NCBI RefSeq assembly: GCF_900107695.1
Contig: NZ_FNQP01000012.1
Span: 18,056 to 82,055, forward strand
Source of the DNA: Thiothrix caldifontis
Lineage (GTDB): Bacteria > Pseudomonadota > Gammaproteobacteria > Thiotrichales > Thiotrichaceae
Reading direction: 5' to 3'
DNA length: 64,000 bases
Positions within the stretch are counted from its first letter, which is position 1, and each line of letters opens with the position of its first letter. Positions 54,607 to 61,948 of this stretch are shown piece after piece. The notes beneath the pieces are model-generated. The model was not told the DNA's origin. It saw nothing but the letters and a program-made list of their open reading frames with translations, and did no database searches. A program made the translations under genes and the position numbers.

Positions 54607-55839
54607 ATGCGACTATTAATCGTCGCCCAGTATTTCTGGCCTGAAAACTTCAGAATTAATGATTTGGTGACTGAACTCATACATCGCGGTCATGAAATAA
54701 CCGTATTAACAGGCAAACCCAATTATCCAGATGGTATCATTTTCAAAGAATTCCTTGATAATCAGGAAAAATTCTCTACTTATCATGGGGCTGAAGTCAT
54801 TAGAGTTCCACTATTTCCCCGTGGAAAAGGTGGATGGCGTTTAATACTCAATTACTTTTCATTCGCCTTAAATGCCACGCTTATTGGATCATGGAAGCTA
54901 CGCAAGAAAAACTTTGATGCTATTTTTTCCTTTGAACCCTCACCTATTACCGTCGCATTACCTGCTATCGCTTTACGTAAACAAAAAAAAATACCATTCA
55001 CTTTCTGGATTTTAGACCTATGGCCAGAAACATTGGAGGCAATTGGCGTAGTTCGCTCAAAGATTTTACTCAAATGGATAGGTAAACTCGTTACATTCAT
55101 TTACAACCGCACTGACCTTATCCTTGCACAATCCCAAAGTTTCATTACACAAATCAGACAATATGCAGGCACAAAGAGTCATATTGAATACTATCCAAGC
55201 TGGTCAGAAACACTTCCTGATTTAGAAGATGCACCAGCCGCTCCCGAAGTCATCGCAGATAACAATAAATTCAATATTGTCTTCGCTGGCAATATCGGAG
55301 AGGCACAAGACTTCCCTGCTATTTTGGCAGCCGCAGAACACTTGAAACATCACGACTCTATCCGTTGGCTCATTGTTGGCGATGGTAGACAAGCTGAATG
55401 GGTAACTAGTGAAATCATTAAACGTGGTCTAGAAAACAAGGTTGTCATGCTAGGTCGTCACCCACTTGAGAGAATGCCATCTTTTTTCAAACATGCCGAT
55501 GCATTATTGGTGAGTCTGAAAGATACCCCTATTTTTAGCATGACCATACCGGGGAAAGTACAAACCTATTTAGCTACGGGCATTCCAATCATCGCCATGC
55601 TGAATGGAGAAGGTGCAAACATCATTGAAAAAGCACAGTCTGGCTTGACGTGTCCAGCGGGTAACTCCCAACAACTAGCTGAGATAGTGCTAAAACTTTC
55701 TCTCATGCCACTCGATGAACGTCAACGCATGGGTAACAATGGAAAGATACTGAATGAGACGACATTTAACCGTGAGCGGCTTATTAGTCAACTGGAAGAA
55801 TGGCTAACCAACACAACCTTGAATGAGAAAAACGCATGA
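54607..55839 (+). CDS. wbuB: Glycosyltransferase family 4 (WbuB-like, probable L-FucNAc transferase)
   Basis: This 410-residue GT-B enzyme begins LLIVAQYFWPENFRINDLVT, with LTGKPNYPDG, FWILDLWPETLEAIG and the C-terminal donor-binding region FNIVFAGNIGEAQDFPAIL and FSMTIPGKVQTYLATGIPII. This is the WbuB family that accompanies fnlABC. The start lies 1 nt after fnlC, and the end overlaps the next gene (ATGA). It is moderately A+T-rich. Confidence 0.85.
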   Translation: MRLLIVAQYFWPENFRINDLVTELIHRGHEITVLTGKPNYPDGIIFKEFLDNQEKFSTYHGAEVIRVPLFPRGKGGWRLILNYFSFALNATLIGSWKLRKKNFDAIFSFEPSPITVALPAIALRKQKKIPFTFWILDLWPETLEAIGVVRSKILLKWIGKLVTFIYNRTDLILAQSQSFITQIRQYAGTKSHIEYYPSWSETLPDLEDAPAAPEVIADNNKFNIVFAGNIGEAQDFPAILAAAEHLKHHDSIRWLIVGDGRQAEWVTSEIIKRGLENKVVMLGRHPLERMPSFFKHADALLVSLKDTPIFSMTIPGKVQTYLATGIPIIAMLNGEGANIIEKAQSGLTCPAGNSQQLAEIVLKLSLMPLDERQRMGNNGKILNETTFNRERLISQLEEWLTNTTLNEKNA

Positions 55840-56879
55840 TTCTTATCACAGGTGCTACCGGCTTCGTCGGCTCTGCACTCATCCAACACCTACACCAACA
55901 AGGCCACACCCTCACCGCCGCAGTACGCCGCGTCACCGATAGCCTCCCCCCCAACATCCAACAAATACCCATAGGCGACCTACACCCCGACACCGACTGG
56001 ACACCCGCCCTCAATAACGTGGATACCATCATCCACCTCGCCGCCCGTGTCCACGTCATGCACGACACCGCCACAGACCCCTTAACCGAATTCCGCCGCA
56101 CCAACACCGCCGCCACCCTCAACCTAGCCCAACAAGCCGCCACCGCCGGAGTACGCCGCCTCATCTACCTCAGCTCCATTAAAGTCAACGGCGAAAGCAC
56201 CGCACCGGGGCAACCCTTCACGGCAGAAGAAACCCCTCCTAACCTCCCCTTATCAGGGGAGGAACAAGAAACAGTTCCACCTCTTAACTCCTCCCCTGAT
56301 AAGGGGAGGCTGGGAGGGGTTTCTTCAAATGATTTAGACCCCTACGGACAATCCAAACAAGAAGCCGAACAAGGCTTGCGTGAAATCGCCGAACAAACCG
56401 GCTTAGAAATCGTCATCATCCGCCCCCCTCTAGTCTACGGCGCAGGCGTAAAAGCCAACTTCCACAATATGATGCACTGGCTACACAAAGGCATCCCCCT
56501 CCCCCTAGGCAACATCCACAACCAACGCAGCCTCGTAGCCCTGCCCAACCTCATCGACCTGATCACCACCTGCATCGACCACCCCGCCGCCGCCAACCAA
56601 ACCTTCCTCGTCGCTGACGGCGAAGACCTTTCCACCACCGAACTCCTGCAACGCCTCAGCCGCGCCTTAGGCAAACCCGCCCGCTTACTCCCCATCCCCC
56701 AAAGCTGGCTGGAAACCGCGCTAACCCTATTGGGCAAACGCGCCATCGCTCAACGCCTCTGCGGCAACCTGCAAGTCGACATCAGCAAAACCCGCGACCT
56801 GCTCGACTGGACCCCCCCCATCAGCGTCGATGAAGCCCTACGCCAAACCGCCCAAGCCTACCTGCAAAGCCAGCGTTAA
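55836..56879 (+). CDS. NAD-dependent epimerase/dehydratase (WbpV/Gne-like) with repeat-derived insert
   Basis: A 347-residue extended SDR with the GATGFVGSALIQHLH nucleotide motif, IHLAARVHVMHD, LIYLSSIKVNGE and catalytic YGQSK. Between the Ser strand and the Tyr helix lie about 31 residues encoded by a palindromic element (56230-56322), in frame. WbpV/Gne-like enzymes reduce or epimerise the C4 of UDP-HexNAc derivatives, often beside the initiating transferase, which is encoded further downstream. Part of its 3' end is repeated at 61874 and 63553. Confidence 0.82.
   Translation: MILITGATGFVGSALIQHLHQQGHTLTAAVRRVTDSLPPNIQQIPIGDLHPDTDWTPALNNVDTIIHLAARVHVMHDTATDPLTEFRRTNTAATLNLAQQAATAGVRRLIYLSSIKVNGESTAPGQPFTAEETPPNLPLSGEEQETVPPLNSSPDKGRLGGVSSNDLDPYGQSKQEAEQGLREIAEQTGLEIVIIRPPLVYGAGVKANFHNMMHWLHKGIPLPLGNIHNQRSLVALPNLIDLITTCIDHPAAANQTFLVADGEDLSTTELLQRLSRALGKPARLLPIPQSWLETALTLLGKRAIAQRLCGNLQVDISKTRDLLDWTPPISVDEALRQTAQAYLQSQR
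56230..56322. repeat. 93-bp palindromic element inside the epimerase gene
   Basis: The arms AAACCCCTCCTAACCTCCCC and GGGGAGGCTGGGAGGGGTTT match those of the intergenic element at 38521, with outer GAAG / CTTC. The 93 nt equal 31 codons, so the frame is kept. Confidence 0.87.
56742..56771 (+). repeat. 30-nt segment of the epimerase 3' end repeated downstream
   Basis: The segment starting GCCATCGCTCAACGCCTCTG recurs with one mismatch at 63553-63582; its last part plus CAAG recurs at 61874-61897. Here it is coding (residues about 303-312); the other copies are outside any intact epimerase gene. Confidence 0.85.
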
Positions 56880-56883
56880 AATG

Positions 56884-56892
56884 TGCTATACT
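56884..56892 (+). promoter_or_regulatory. Extended -10 promoter-like site before the PIN gene
   Basis: TGCTATACT, an extended -10, lies just after the epimerase stop. The same sequence recurs at 61912-61919 ahead of the AAA ATPase gene. Confidence 0.45.
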
Positions 56893-56923
56893 CACGCAAT
56901 ACCCAAACAAGGAAGCGGCAACC

Positions 56924-56962
56924 ATGCACACAAAGCCCCTAACAGTGAATAGCCCATGCTGA
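56924..56962 (+). other. 12-codon ORF overlapping the PIN gene start
   Basis: ATG 56924, preceded by a good AAGGAAG ribosome-binding site, encodes a 12-residue peptide whose TGA overlaps the PIN start (ATGCTGA). It may be a leader peptide for translational coupling or the stub of a lost antitoxin gene. Confidence 0.35.
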
Positions 56963-57411
56963 TTTACCTCGACATGTGTTGCTTCAACCGCCCTTTTGAC
57001 GACCAATCCCAGCTACTCGTCCACCTGCAAACCCAAGCCAAACTATTTGTGCAGGAAAACATCAAAACAGGTCAATTTACGCTAATTTGGTCTGCCATCC
57101 TGGATCTGGAAAACACCGCAAACCCAGACAGGGAACGCACCAAAGCCATTGCCGAATGGCGTATGTTCGCCACTCACGATGTGTCTGTAACAGAACAAGT
57201 AGAAGCATTAGCTGATACACTACAAACCATTGGCATCAAGTCAATGGATGCACTCCATCTAGCATGTGCGATCAGTGCCGGAGCAACTTACTTCCTGACC
57301 ACAGACAAAGGCATTCTTCGCAAGATGACACAAGATCAACGCATACGAGTCCTAGACCCCATTGCGTTTTTGAGTGAATACAGGGGAACAGATGATGAAA
57401 ACGGATCATGA
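56956..57411 (+). CDS. PIN-domain protein (probable type II toxin)
   Basis: This 151-residue PIN-fold protein begins MLIYLDMCCFNRPFDDQ, has Glu in LIWSAILDLEN, the DALHLACA helix and Asp in LTTDKGIL, the usual acidic set of PIN ribonucleases. The gene downstream overlaps it by 20 nt and encodes a small charged protein, giving a toxin-first pair. The CCFNRPFDD start is a distinct PIN subgroup; targets are unknown. Confidence 0.75.
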   Translation: MLIYLDMCCFNRPFDDQSQLLVHLQTQAKLFVQENIKTGQFTLIWSAILDLENTANPDRERTKAIAEWRMFATHDVSVTEQVEALADTLQTIGIKSMDALHLACAISAGATYFLTTDKGILRKMTQDQRIRVLDPIAFLSEYRGTDDENGS

Positions 57412-57598
57412 AATTCGCGCAGAAGGAATGCGCTTACTGATGAAAGGTCTCGGTGAAGTCAACGCCGAACGCTTTATCGCCTTAATGAACCGCGAAAAGT
57501 TTGATTATACCCTATGGCGGCAGCAACAATGGCAAGGCGAAACGGTTCATTCACTCGCAGAACAAGCCCGTGAACTGCGTCGATTAAGCCAAAACTAA
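57392..57598 (+). CDS. Small antitoxin-like protein paired with the PIN gene
   Basis: About 68 residues, mostly helical: DHEIRAEGMRLLMKGLGEVNAERFIALMNREKFDYTLWR, then a charged tail. It overlaps the PIN gene's 3' end. The size, overlap and composition suggest the cognate antitoxin, but no DNA-binding motif is obvious. Confidence 0.6.
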   Translation: MMKTDHEIRAEGMRLLMKGLGEVNAERFIALMNREKFDYTLWRQQQWQGETVHSLAEQARELRRLSQN

Positions 57599-57679
57599 TA
57601 GTACTGGTCAATGCAGGACGTTTGAAACGCCTTGCACCAGATAAAACAATCATTGGCAAACTTGAGCGGAGATACCCTA

Positions 57680-57868
57680 ATGAAATCATCAACCTGTTCC
57701 ACATCTGCCCCCACGCCCTCACTGCCAACGAAGCCCAGTATCTCATTGGTTTCAAGACGGCTGACGAAATCAGAAATCGACGCACTAAGGCAACGGAAGA
57801 AATTCATCGCCGACTACGTTCAAAGGGAATTGAGCTTACTGCTGACAACAATGGATAAGGTAGCCTAA
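57680..57868 (+). CDS. Small hypothetical protein with a 3' duplicate at 61715
   Basis: Reading from ATG 57680 (GGAG 8 nt upstream) gives 62 residues ending in a helix-rich SRRLTKSEIDALRQRKKFIA type C-terminus. About 150 nt of its 3' part recur at 61715-61876 with the same stop position. Another frame (57622-57858) is also open, so the choice of frame is tentative. No function is recognised. Confidence 0.4.
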   Translation: MKSSTCSTSAPTPSLPTKPSISLVSRRLTKSEIDALRQRKKFIADYVQRELSLLLTTMDKVA

Positions 57869-57893
57869 TTCCCCGCGTCATCTGCATCGCGCT

Positions 57894-58484
57894 ATGACAC
57901 TCTACATCTACGGTGCAGGCGGGCACGGCAAAGTCGTGTTTCATACCTTTATCAGCATGGGCAAAACCATCACCGCGTTCTTGGATGATAAGTCTACTCA
58001 CGAACAGCGTTACGGCTTGCCCATCCTCACTCCTGCTGACATACAGAGTTCAGCCCCCTACACCATCCACTTCGCCATCGGCAATAACCGCATCCGCCAC
58101 GCCTTGCAAACCGCATGGCAACAGCGCGGCATCAGCGCCGCAACCGCCATTCACCCTCGCGCCACCTGCTACCCAAGCACAACCATTGGCACAGGCAGTT
58201 TGCTCACCGCTGGCAGCATCACCGGCCCAGATGCCGTTATCGGTGCAGGCTGCATCCTCAACCACAACAGCGTGGTCGAACACGATAGCGTCATCGGTGA
58301 CTTTTGCCACATCGCCCAATGCGCCGTCATCAGCGGCGGAGTACGCCTCGGCACACAGTGCTTCGTGGGTGCAGGTGCAGTGATTCTGCCTTATCTCACC
58401 ATCGGCAATCACGTTACCATCGCAGCGGGTGCAACCGTCACCCATGATTTACCCGATAACAGCACATTTCCACTTCCCATGTGA
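57894..58484 (+). CDS. PglD/NeuD-like sugar O/N-acetyltransferase
   Basis: A 196-residue protein with an N-terminal Rossmann-like sugar-nucleotide domain (LYIYGAGGHGKVVFHTFI) and a C-terminal left-handed beta helix (IGTGSLLTAGSITGPDAVIG; ILNHNSVVEHDSVIGDFCHI, with the catalytic His). PglD-type enzymes acetylate UDP-4-amino-sugars; the adjacent PglC-like transferase supports such a pair. No PglE/PglF genes are adjacent, so the amino sugar's origin is unclear. Confidence 0.83.
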   Translation: MTLYIYGAGGHGKVVFHTFISMGKTITAFLDDKSTHEQRYGLPILTPADIQSSAPYTIHFAIGNNRIRHALQTAWQQRGISAATAIHPRATCYPSTTIGTGSLLTAGSITGPDAVIGAGCILNHNSVVEHDSVIGDFCHIAQCAVISGGVRLGTQCFVGAGAVILPYLTIGNHVTIAAGATVTHDLPDNSTFPLPM

Positions 58485-58495
58485 TACCCATCACA
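58480..58495. promoter_or_regulatory. CRP-like site 4, class II position
   Basis: TGTGATACCCATCACA has perfect half-sites and overlaps the pglD-like stop. TATAAT (58517-58522) follows, so the site is centred about 41.5 bp upstream of the expected start, ideal class II CRP geometry. Confidence 0.7.
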
Positions 58496-58516
58496 ACCAT
58501 TAATTAACCTAACTTA

Positions 58517-58522
58517 TATAAT
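58517..58522 (+). promoter_or_regulatory. -10 box upstream of the PglC-like gene
   Basis: Exact TATAAT, 40 nt before the start codon, downstream of CRP-like site 4; no good -35 is visible, as expected for an activator-dependent promoter. Confidence 0.6.
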
Positions 58523-58561
58523 GACAGTCAGTTTATTGCTGGGCTTAACAGGGGAATCATC

Positions 58562-59140
58562 ATGAACTTACATCCAAGCTTCAAACGCCAATCCGATCTG
58601 GCATTAGCACTGCTGGCTACCGCTGTGTTGCTAATACCGGGGCTAATCGTGGCATTGCTAGTCCGCTTAACCTCACCCGGTCCTGTTCTGTACTGGTCTG
58701 ACCGCGTAGGTGAAAACAACCGTATCTTCAAAATGCCCAAATTCCGCAGTATGCGTACCGACACTCCCGCCATCGCCACACATCTGCTAAAAGACCCCAA
58801 AGCTTGCCTGACCCCGATCGGTGGTTTCCTGCGTAAAACCAGCCTTGATGAAATCCCACAACTGTGGAGCATCCTCAAAGGTGACATGAGCTTTGTCGGC
58901 CCACGTCCTGCGCTGTTCAATCAAGATGACTTGATCGCATTACGTACCGAGCGATCCGTTCACCGCATCCCCCCCGGTTTGACAGGTTGGGCGCAAATCA
59001 ATGGGCGTGATGAATTGCCCATTCCACAAAAAGTCGCCTTGGATGCCGAATACCTGCAACGCCAATCCTTCTGGTTTGACCTGAAAATCATCTGGCTGAC
59101 CGCGCTCAAAGTCATCCGCAGCGAAGGAGTGACCCACTAA
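58562..59140 (+). CDS. Polyprenyl-phosphate sugar-1-phosphate transferase (PglC-like)
   Basis: This 192-residue monotopic phosphoglycosyl transferase has an N-terminal hydrophobic re-entrant helix (ALLATAVLLIPGLIVALLV), SPGPVLYWSDRVGENNRIFKMPKFRSM, the catalytic Asp-Glu pair in KTSLDEIPQLWSILKG and SFVGPRPAL. It attaches the first sugar phosphate to undecaprenyl phosphate, initiating the repeat unit. It appears to have its own CRP-dependent promoter. Its last 104 nt recur at the end of the window. Confidence 0.9.
   Translation: MNLHPSFKRQSDLALALLATAVLLIPGLIVALLVRLTSPGPVLYWSDRVGENNRIFKMPKFRSMRTDTPAIATHLLKDPKACLTPIGGFLRKTSLDEIPQLWSILKGDMSFVGPRPALFNQDDLIALRTERSVHRIPPGLTGWAQINGRDELPIPQKVALDAEYLQRQSFWFDLKIIWLTALKVIRSEGVTH
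59033..59136 (+). repeat. 3' end of the PglC-like gene, repeated at 63897-64000
   Basis: The 104 nt differ from the downstream copy at one position only (CCTTGGATG versus CCTTAGATG). The copies are direct repeats bracketing 59137-63896. Confidence 0.92.
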
Positions 59141-59248
59141 AGTCCTATAAAGTCTTCTACTCCAGATAGATCATGAAAATCTATTTGTTATCACACCTCC
59201 AGTAGCTGCTAAACTCGATAAAAAGGAACCAATAAGGCATTTTATAAA

Positions 59249-60544
59249 ATGAAAATTAACAGCCTATACGATGCCCGCCACTTCAGCGCACGTTTACGTT
59301 TAGGTGTTGACTACACGTATACAAGCACACTCATCAGCAAGGATATAGCCGCATTAGCTGTCGCTCAAGCCAACGTTCCCGTTAAGATACAAGAAATGCC
59401 AGACATTACGGTATGGGAAGAGATACAGGCACTTCCCACCGAAACCAAAGAACAGAAACAAGTACGCACTCGTTTACTCGGAAAGGATGCCAATACCCTC
59501 GTGGCTTGGTGGCTGAAACAGCTTCACCTCACCCCTCATCCGCAACGCGAACGCATGGTGTTGTTTTGGCACAATCACTTCACTTCTGAGCTACGCAAAT
59601 TACGCCAGCCCCAACTCCTGTACCGTCAGAACCAGTTATTCCGCAAACACGCTTTTGGTGACTTTAGCAAGTTACTACACGCCATCCATAAAGACCCCGC
59701 CATGTTGCTCTATCTGGATGGCAACAAGAGCAAAGCAGCGCAACCCAATGAAAATTTCGCCCGTGAACTGCTGGAGTTATTCACGCTCGGCGAAGGGCAT
59801 TACACCGAACAAGACATTATCCAGGCTGCTCGTGCGTTCACAGGTTGGCGTTTTTTACCCAAAGAGAACGAAGTCGTTTTCCAAAAAAAGCTGCATGACA
59901 CCGGCAAAAAAACCTTCTTAGGCAAAACAGGCAATTTTGGTGCTGCCGACATCATCAACATCCTGTTAGACACCCCCAGAACCGCCGACTTTATCGCCGA
60001 AAAATTCTGGCACGAGTTCATCAACCCCGGCATCCCCCACAAAGGCATTATCGCAGAATGGGGACAAACCTTCAGGGAAAGCGGCTACCAAATCTCCGCA
60101 CTCCTTGCCCGTGTTATCCAAAGCGATGTTTTTTGGGCGCAAGAAAACCGTGCCACGCTAATAAAATCCCCCGTTGAATTCACCATTGGGCTATTACGTG
60201 AGCTGCAACTGGATGAGTTTTCCGCGTATCCCAAACTCGCCCGCATCAACAAACAATTAGGGCAAGAATTATTCTCACCCCCTGATGTCAAAGGCTGGCG
60301 CGGCGGCAACACTTGGCTGGATAACACCACACTGGTTTTGCGTCACGACTTTATCGACAATATCGCTACGGAGTATGAAGAAAAGTTGCTCCAACCCACC
60401 AGCTTGGTGAGCAAACTGAATCAATCGCGTGAACTTGCCGAATGGCTCTTGCCCTATTTTCCGAGCAAACAAGGTATCGCCAAACAAACAACCGATGAGC
60501 AATTCCTAGCCTTGCTTAAAGACCCCGTTTACCAATTGAGGTAG
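59249..60544 (+). CDS. DUF1800 family protein
   Basis: A 431-residue protein with DUF1800 hallmarks: ARHFSARLRLG near the start, MVLFWHNHFTSELRK, NENFARELLELFTLGEGHYTEQDI, ARAFTGW and PPDVKGWRGGNTWL. Function is unknown; the family is almost always followed by a DUF1501 gene, as here (1 nt gap). No signal peptide is evident. Confidence 0.9.
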   Translation: MKINSLYDARHFSARLRLGVDYTYTSTLISKDIAALAVAQANVPVKIQEMPDITVWEEIQALPTETKEQKQVRTRLLGKDANTLVAWWLKQLHLTPHPQRERMVLFWHNHFTSELRKLRQPQLLYRQNQLFRKHAFGDFSKLLHAIHKDPAMLLYLDGNKSKAAQPNENFARELLELFTLGEGHYTEQDIIQAARAFTGWRFLPKENEVVFQKKLHDTGKKTFLGKTGNFGAADIINILLDTPRTADFIAEKFWHEFINPGIPHKGIIAEWGQTFRESGYQISALLARVIQSDVFWAQENRATLIKSPVEFTIGLLRELQLDEFSAYPKLARINKQLGQELFSPPDVKGWRGGNTWLDNTTLVLRHDFIDNIATEYEEKLLQPTSLVSKLNQSRELAEWLLPYFPSKQGIAKQTTDEQFLALLKDPVYQLR

Positions 60545-60545
60545 C

Positions 60546-61688
60546 ATGATGGATCGCAGAACCTTTCTCCAGTTAAGCGGGCTTGTCGGCTGTGGGTTGT
60601 TTGCCCCACGGTTATGGGCAGAAACACCCAAGTCAGCCACCCAAGCCACCAAAACCCTGATACTGGTCGAGTTGAAAGGCGGTAACGACGGCTTGAACAC
60701 CCTGATTCCGTATGCCGATGAGTTGTATTACCAACATCGCCCTAAGCTGGCTATCCCAGAAAAAGAAATCATCACCCTCGATCAAAAAGTCGGAATGCAC
60801 CCTGCTCTCACCCCCTTACAACCATTGTGGGAAGCCAAAAACATGGCATGGATTCAAGGCGTGGGTTATGCTAACCCCATACGCTCCCATTTCCGTGCAA
60901 TAGATATTTGGGATAGCGCCAGCACCGAAGACACCGAAGTCAGCACAGGCTGGGTAGCGAAAACGCTCACCACTGAAGGTTTAAAAGGGGTAGCTGTCGA
61001 TTGTTCTCTTGGCCCCTTATACAGTAGCGATCTTTCCACCATCGGTTTAGTCAACCCCAAACAATTTGCCCGTTTGGGTAAAAAGCTGGAAGGAATCAAA
61101 GCAGAGAGCGCTATCAACCCCGCTTTACAGCACGTATTGGAAGTGCAAAACAGCGTCGATACACTCGCCCAGCGCTTTCTCAGCAAAATTAACACCGCAC
61201 CTGTACCAACAATAGCCTTCCCGACCCACCGCTTCGGCAAAAGTCTGGAATCGGTTTATGGCTTGATGAGTGCCGGACTCAATATACCCACCTATAAAGT
61301 ATCGTTGACTGGGTTTGACACCCATGCCAACCAACTGCCCCGTCATGCCAATCTGCTCAAAACATTGGCTGAGAGTCTCACGATTTTGGTTGATAACCTG
61401 AAAGCCAGCAATCAGTGGGATAACACCCTGATCATGACTTACTCCGAATTTGGGCGACGCTTGCAGGAAAATGCCAGTGGTGGCACTGATCATGGCACAG
61501 CAGCTCCACAATTAGTATTAGGTGGTGTGGTCAAAGGAGGCATTTACGGCACATACCCAGCTCTTGATCAGTTAGATCAACGCGGTGATCCTATTTTTAC
61601 CACCGACTTTCGGGATATTTACAATACGATAGAAACTCAATGGTGGCAACAACCATCAGATACCAGCAAAACGCTAAAATTTATTTAG
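60546..61688 (+). CDS. DUF1501 family protein with Tat-like signal
   Basis: This 380-residue protein has an N-terminus DRRTFLQLSGLVGCGLFAP that fits a twin-arginine signal (RR-x-F-L), so export is predicted. The mature part begins LILVELKGGNDGLNTLIPY and has TGFDTHANQLPRHANLL and MTYSEFGRRLQENASGGTDHG, characteristic of DUF1501, a sulfatase/alkaline-phosphatase-like fold. Partner of DUF1800; role unknown. Confidence 0.9.
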   Translation: MMDRRTFLQLSGLVGCGLFAPRLWAETPKSATQATKTLILVELKGGNDGLNTLIPYADELYYQHRPKLAIPEKEIITLDQKVGMHPALTPLQPLWEAKNMAWIQGVGYANPIRSHFRAIDIWDSASTEDTEVSTGWVAKTLTTEGLKGVAVDCSLGPLYSSDLSTIGLVNPKQFARLGKKLEGIKAESAINPALQHVLEVQNSVDTLAQRFLSKINTAPVPTIAFPTHRFGKSLESVYGLMSAGLNIPTYKVSLTGFDTHANQLPRHANLLKTLAESLTILVDNLKASNQWDNTLIMTYSEFGRRLQENASGGTDHGTAAPQLVLGGVVKGGIYGTYPALDQLDQRGDPIFTTDFRDIYNTIETQWWQQPSDTSKTLKFI

Positions 61689-61708
61689 GCAAAGTGCTCA
61701 CATTTACT

Positions 61709-61876
61709 GTTCCGCATCCCTGCCCTCTCCACCAACGAAGCCCTGTACCTCATTGGTTTCAAGACGGCTGACAAAATCAGAAATCGACGCACTAAGGCAA
61801 CGGAAGAAATTCATCGCCGACTACGTTCAAAGGAAGTTGAGCTTACTGCTGACAACAATGGATACGGTAGCCTAAC
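61709..61876 (+). pseudogene. 3' copy of the small ORF at 57680, start lost
   Basis: Nearly identical to 57701-57868 from ACCAACGAAGCCC (61739) to the TAA at 61874-61876, with scattered substitutions. No ATG or ribosome-binding site precedes it; it joins directly to an epimerase-tail copy at 61874. Confidence 0.7.
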
Positions 61877-61897
61877 GCCTCTGCGGCAACCTGCAAG
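61874..61897 (+). repeat. Copy 2 of the epimerase 3' segment
   Basis: The sequence AACGCCTCTGCGGCAACCTG plus CAAG is identical to 56752-56775, then jumps to a version of the gene's terminal CAACGTTAA and the TGCTATACT -10. This is as if the middle were deleted between two CCTGCAA repeats. Confidence 0.75.
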
Positions 61898-61911
61898 CCC
61901 AACGTTAATTT

Positions 61912-61919
61912 GCTATACT
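61912..61919 (+). promoter_or_regulatory. Extended -10 promoter-like site before the AAA ATPase
   Basis: TGCTATACT (from 61911), 30 nt before the ATPase start; the same as after the intact epimerase gene. Confidence 0.4.
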
Positions 61920-61948
61920 AACCCCTGCCATCCACAGGGAAGTCCACC

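Noticed and set aside
57622..57858. Alternative open frame over the small ORF at 57680
   Set aside because: It lacks a convincing ribosome-binding site and its stop is not kept in the copy at 61709, whereas the 57680 frame keeps its stop; the choice remains tentative.
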